This document shows, piece by piece, positions 5,653-7,695 of a DNA stretch of 7,695 nucleotides. A program made the translations under genes and the position numbers. Each line of letters opens with the position of its first letter. The first letter of the stretch is position 1. Below the pieces are notes generated by a model, which ran no database searches, was not told the DNA's origin, and saw only the letters and a list, made by a program, of their open reading frames with translations. This stretch comes from an uncultured Akkermansia sp. (GTDB taxonomy: Bacteria > Verrucomicrobiota > Verrucomicrobiia > Verrucomicrobiales > Akkermansiaceae), in assembly GCA_947585525.1 (NCBI GenBank), contig CANPXA010000082.1, forward strand, positions 1-7,695, written 5' to 3'.

Positions 5653-6473
5653 GAGGCAGATGACGAAGAATCCGTTGGGTGCACCCGACGTGGACGCATC
5701 CGAAGCACGGCGCGCAGCACCCACAGCGGAGTATGCCGCAAGATGCAGCTGCTCAGGAAAACTTTTGTTGACGGGTAGTAACGCGCTTTACCCGCCTCGA
5801 GAGCATGGAGACTCCCGGACACGACCGTTTCTATCGGCGTGTAGAACCATTTTTTTAAAGGCATATCCCCTCGGTCATACCCTCCGCGCTGCGCTACCCG
5901 ACCAAACTCTGTGTGTACGGGTCCGGGACATACCGCGAGAACACGGATTCCTTTCCCACGCAATTCAATGTTCAACCCTTCAGAGAACGAAGCTAGGAAA
6001 GATTTGCTTGCCGCATAGAGGGCAAAATCCGGCAAAAAGACATCTGCCGCCAAAGAAGCTATATTCACAATATCCCCACCACCTGCGAGCATACGAGGCA
6101 GCAACGCCTGAGTGAGTTGGACAGGAGCCATCATGTTTACCTCTAACAGGCGCCTGCTTTTCTCCTCATCAGCCGAACAAAATTCCCCGTAGTCCCCCAA
6201 CCCGGCATCATTCACCAGCAAGGTCCGTCCGAGAGGCATCTCCCGGAGAAATTCCACGAGCTGTTTTCTCTGCGTTGCATCAGCCAAATCACATGGTACG
6301 CACATCACCTGCAAACCCGCCTGTCGTTTCGAAAGCGTTTCGGCAAGCTCCTCCAAGCGTTGCTTGCGACGCGCCACAAGAACCATCCTGCTGGTACGCA
6401 CCGCCAGAGCCTGAGCAAATGCTTCACCTAACCCGGATGAGGCTCCGGTCACGATGATGAGATCATACTCCAT
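5649..6473 (-). CDS. Short-chain dehydrogenase/reductase (SDR)
   Basis: A 274-residue classical SDR oxidoreductase. Seen: the nucleotide-binding TGASSGLG (9-16); CDLAD with D62; NDAG (88-91, usually NNAG); and the catalytic tetrad N113, S140 (NIASL), Y153 and K157 (YAASK). PGPVHTEF (183-190) is the usual loop after strand 6. Arg35-Arg36 after the second strand favour NADP(H). The overall pattern resembles the broad DltE-like group, whose substrates cannot be told from sequence. The C-terminus adds a hydrophobic and basic segment (235-263) and ends in a serine run; it may touch the membrane. The start at 6471-6473 puts the Rossmann motif at the normal distance. A promoter with its -10 box 8 nt before the ATG and no clear Shine-Dalgarno point to a nearly leaderless message. 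First gene of a unit with the GH75 gene; a functional link between them is unproven. Confidence 0.9.
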   Translation of the reverse strand: MEYDLIIVTGASSGLGEAFAQALAVRTSRMVLVARRKQRLEELAETLSKRQAGLQVMCVPCDLADATQRKQLVEFLREMPLGRTLLVNDAGLGDYGEFCSADEEKSRRLLEVNMMAPVQLTQALLPRMLAGGGDIVNIASLAADVFLPDFALYAASKSFLASFSEGLNIELRGKGIRVLAVCPGPVHTEFGRVAQRGGYDRGDMPLKKWFYTPIETVVSGSLHALEAGKARYYPSTKVFLSSCILRHTPLWVLRAVLRMRPRRVHPTDSSSSAS

Positions 6474-6481
6474 CCGCCCCG

Positions 6482-6510
6482 ATTATCCCATGAAGACTCT
6501 GACCCCGCAA
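6482..6510 (-). promoter_or_regulatory. Predicted promoter of the SDR-GH75 unit
   Basis: On the - strand TTGCGG (6505-6510, three of six consensus bases) and GATAAT (6482-6487, five of six) are 17 bp apart. The -10 box ends 8 nt before the SDR ATG, identical in spacing to the cmk promoter, leaving a predicted leader of about 2 nt. Predicted from sequence only. Confidence 0.5.
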
Positions 6511-6530
6511 GCTAAAAATGGCGCCTCTCG

Positions 6531-6614
6531 AGGCAAACGCATTAGGAAATGCGTTTGCCTATTTACGAATTGCGATTTACGATGGACGATTTGAATTTTA
6601 GCGCGCTACGCGCG
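6531..6614. repeat. Modular intergenic repeat, full copy 2
   Basis: Same four modules as copy 1. A perfect 13-bp inverted repeat AGGCAAACGCATT / AATGCGTTTGCCT (6531-6543, 6548-6560) has loop AGGA. After an A come heptamers TTTACGA, ATTGCGA, TTTACGA, TGGACGA (6562-6589), the same set as copy 1 in another order. Then there is an AT-rich spacer and a GC hairpin GCGCG-CTA-CGCGC (6601-6613). The loop and heptamer order differ from copy 1 while the stems are identical, which suggests the stem is conserved. An extra 8-bp inverted pair, CGCTACGC (6604-6611) and GCGTAGCG (6632-6639), offers an alternative fold. The GGCAAAC stem starts 59 bp from the SDR ATG. Confidence 0.85.
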
Positions 6615-6692
6615 AGAGATGCGGAGCGAATGCGTAGCGGAAACGCGTGGGGAATGTGTTGAATGAACTCGGAGAAAATTTATTGGTACACG

Positions 6693-6710
6693 TGTGCGCC
6701 CAACCGCACA
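6693..6710 (-). terminator. Possible weak terminator after the coiled-coil gene
   Basis: A 6-bp inverted repeat TGTGCG / CGCACA with a 6-nt loop lies about 30 bp past the stop of the upstream - strand gene. On that strand an AT-rich AATAAATTTT follows, but only after about ten bases, so this is a poor intrinsic terminator at best. Confidence 0.3.
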
Positions 6711-6739
6711 TCGGTGCGTGCAGTCTCATTAAGAAAGCA

Positions 6740-7695
6740 CTACTGTGTCTGGCGAGGTGCAGACGCCTGTTGTCTGGCGGGCTGCTGGCGAGGAGGAGAG
6801 TTCGCCGGTTTCGCAGGCGCAACCGCTCGACGACGTCGTACGGGTTGTTTCTTGGGCGCCAATTTAAGAGAAACGGAAATCTCCTTCTCTGGTCTCTGCG
6901 ACCAAGACTCGCAAGTCATCTCACCGTTTAGCATCCCCTCCTCCGTCATGATGAGTCGCAGTAATCCATCCTGGGCGTCAAAAACCTCTGCCGTTGCGAT
7001 ATCCGGGTCGTAACGTCCGTTGTAAATACGTACGACACAGGAGACCGGATCCCCTTCCTTAGCCGGGGCAGAACAACGACCCACCACCTGAACCTCCGCC
7101 TGCGGTAAATCCGTATCGCTCAGGGTGCCTATGAATTGAAGGGAATCCGGGAATTCCTGTCCCCGTGCAATTCGTAGGGAAAGTTTGCCAAACGCATCCG
7201 CTCGTTTCCATTCTCCCTCATAGACAGCTGCATCATAGAAAAAGTCGGCACAAGTTTTGCTCCACTGTTCGCGGCGCACAGCTCGCTCCGCCGCCTCCTG
7301 CTCGGCGGCTTTACGCTCTTCCTCTTGTCGCGCTTGCGTCTGCACGACTCTCTCCCGAGCGGCTTGCTCCCTCCCGTTGATATAGGGTAAAGCCGCTGCA
7401 TTGAATGCCTCAATTCGACTCCGGATTTCATCTCTCCTCTTCGCCTCAAACCCGTCCGTTACAACAGAGGCTCCCTGCGGCAGATTGCTCTCGGGGATGA
7501 GCGCCATCAAACTACGCAGCGGCGTCGTGTCAAAATTGATCTCACTGAATACCCACTGTCCCTCCTGCTTCACAGCACGCATGGACAACGGTATCTCCAC
7601 CCCGGTCTGACTGGGCGTAATCATGCGGTAAAGGGCGCTCTCTGCCAGCGTCTTGATCTCGTCCGCTTGTTTCTGAAGCGCCTCCGGCAGCGGTT
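6740..7695 (-). CDS. Uncharacterised coiled-coil protein, 5'-truncated
   Basis: The frame is open through the right edge of the window, giving the last 317 residues; the ATG at 7622-7624 is internal because 23 sense codons precede it. I do not recognise a named family. Visible parts, numbered from that Met: an N-terminal strand-rich piece with VEIPLSMRAV and QWVFSEINF (9-31); a long charged Arg/Glu/Gln/Ala helix, very likely coiled coil (about 60-123); a domain starting VYEGEWKRADAFGKL (134-148), which looks like a single MORN-type unit; a beta-rich part with FIGTLSDTDLP and VRIYNGRYDPD, including Cys184, Cys196 and Cys238; and a basic Arg/Pro/Gln/Ala-rich tail (258-294), probably disordered. 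Whether it has a signal peptide cannot be seen. The DNA-level repeats of the tail are low-complexity coding sequence. Confidence 0.8.
   Translation of the reverse strand, partial: PLPEALQKQADEIKTLAESALYRMITPSQTGVEIPLSMRAVKQEGQWVFSEINFDTTPLRSLMALIPESNLPQGASVVTDGFEAKRRDEIRSRIEAFNAAALPYINGREQAARERVVQTQARQEEERKAAEQEAAERAVRREQWSKTCADFFYDAAVYEGEWKRADAFGKLSLRIARGQEFPDSLQFIGTLSDTDLPQAEVQVVGRCSAPAKEGDPVSCVVRIYNGRYDPDIATAEVFDAQDGLLRLIMTEEGMLNGEMTCESWSQRPEKEISVSLKLAPKKQPVRRRRAVAPAKPANSPPRQQPARQQASAPRQTQ

Noticed and set aside
5653..5724. N-terminal extension of the GH75 protein by 24 residues
   Set aside because: It would bury the export signal and overlap the SDR gene much further; MKKISV at 5652 is a typical signal-peptide start and forms the ATGA junction.
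6531..6560. The 13-bp hairpin as an intrinsic terminator
   Set aside because: The stem is strong, but no run of T follows on either strand, and it lies far from any upstream stop codon.

Overview
This is a dense bacterial chromosome segment with ordinary bacterial codon use, moderately high GC, and core genes mixed with short intergenic repeats. The likely source is a Gram-negative of the Planctomycetes-Verrucomicrobia-Chlamydiae group, perhaps a Verrucomicrobiota relative of Akkermansia. This is an inference. It rests on the cmk-plsC gene pair, which I recall from Chlamydia, on a bacterial GH75 (chitosanase-family) protein, and on the near absence of Shine-Dalgarno sequences. No rRNA or other taxonomic marker is present to settle it.

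Layout. On the + strand, the last 70 codons of an orotate phosphoribosyltransferase (pyrE) are followed after 16 bp by nagZ, a GH3 beta-N-acetylhexosaminidase. Everything else that codes is on the - strand. recF meets nagZ tail to tail with a 7-bp overlap of the coding ends. It is the last gene of a tight cmk-plsC-recF unit: the cmk stop overlaps the possible TTG start of plsC, and 3 bp separate plsC from recF. The 574 bp between cmk and the next gene hold no credible gene but are full of repeats and hairpins. Next comes a two-gene unit, an SDR oxidoreductase followed by a membrane-anchored or lipoprotein GH75-type protein, joined by an ATGA stop/start overlap. Past a second repeat-bearing gap lies the 3' part of an uncharacterised coiled-coil protein that runs off the window.

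Function. pyrE and cmk serve pyrimidine nucleotide supply, plsC phospholipid synthesis, recF recombinational repair, and nagZ peptidoglycan recycling. These are housekeeping jobs and I see no defence or mobile-element system. The GH75 protein is the one accessory enzyme: an exported, stalked protein with the family's catalytic Asp-x8-Glu pair.

The least expected signal is non-coding. A modular element of about 83 bp occurs twice in full and once in degenerate form. It consists of a near-perfect 12-13 bp hairpin, four heptamers of TTTACGA type, an AT-rich spacer and a GC-only hairpin. Both full copies lie upstream of a - strand transcription unit. In both, the hairpin, the -35 box, the -10 box and the start codon have exactly the same spacing, and the -10 box lies 8 nt from the ATG, which suggests nearly leaderless transcripts.
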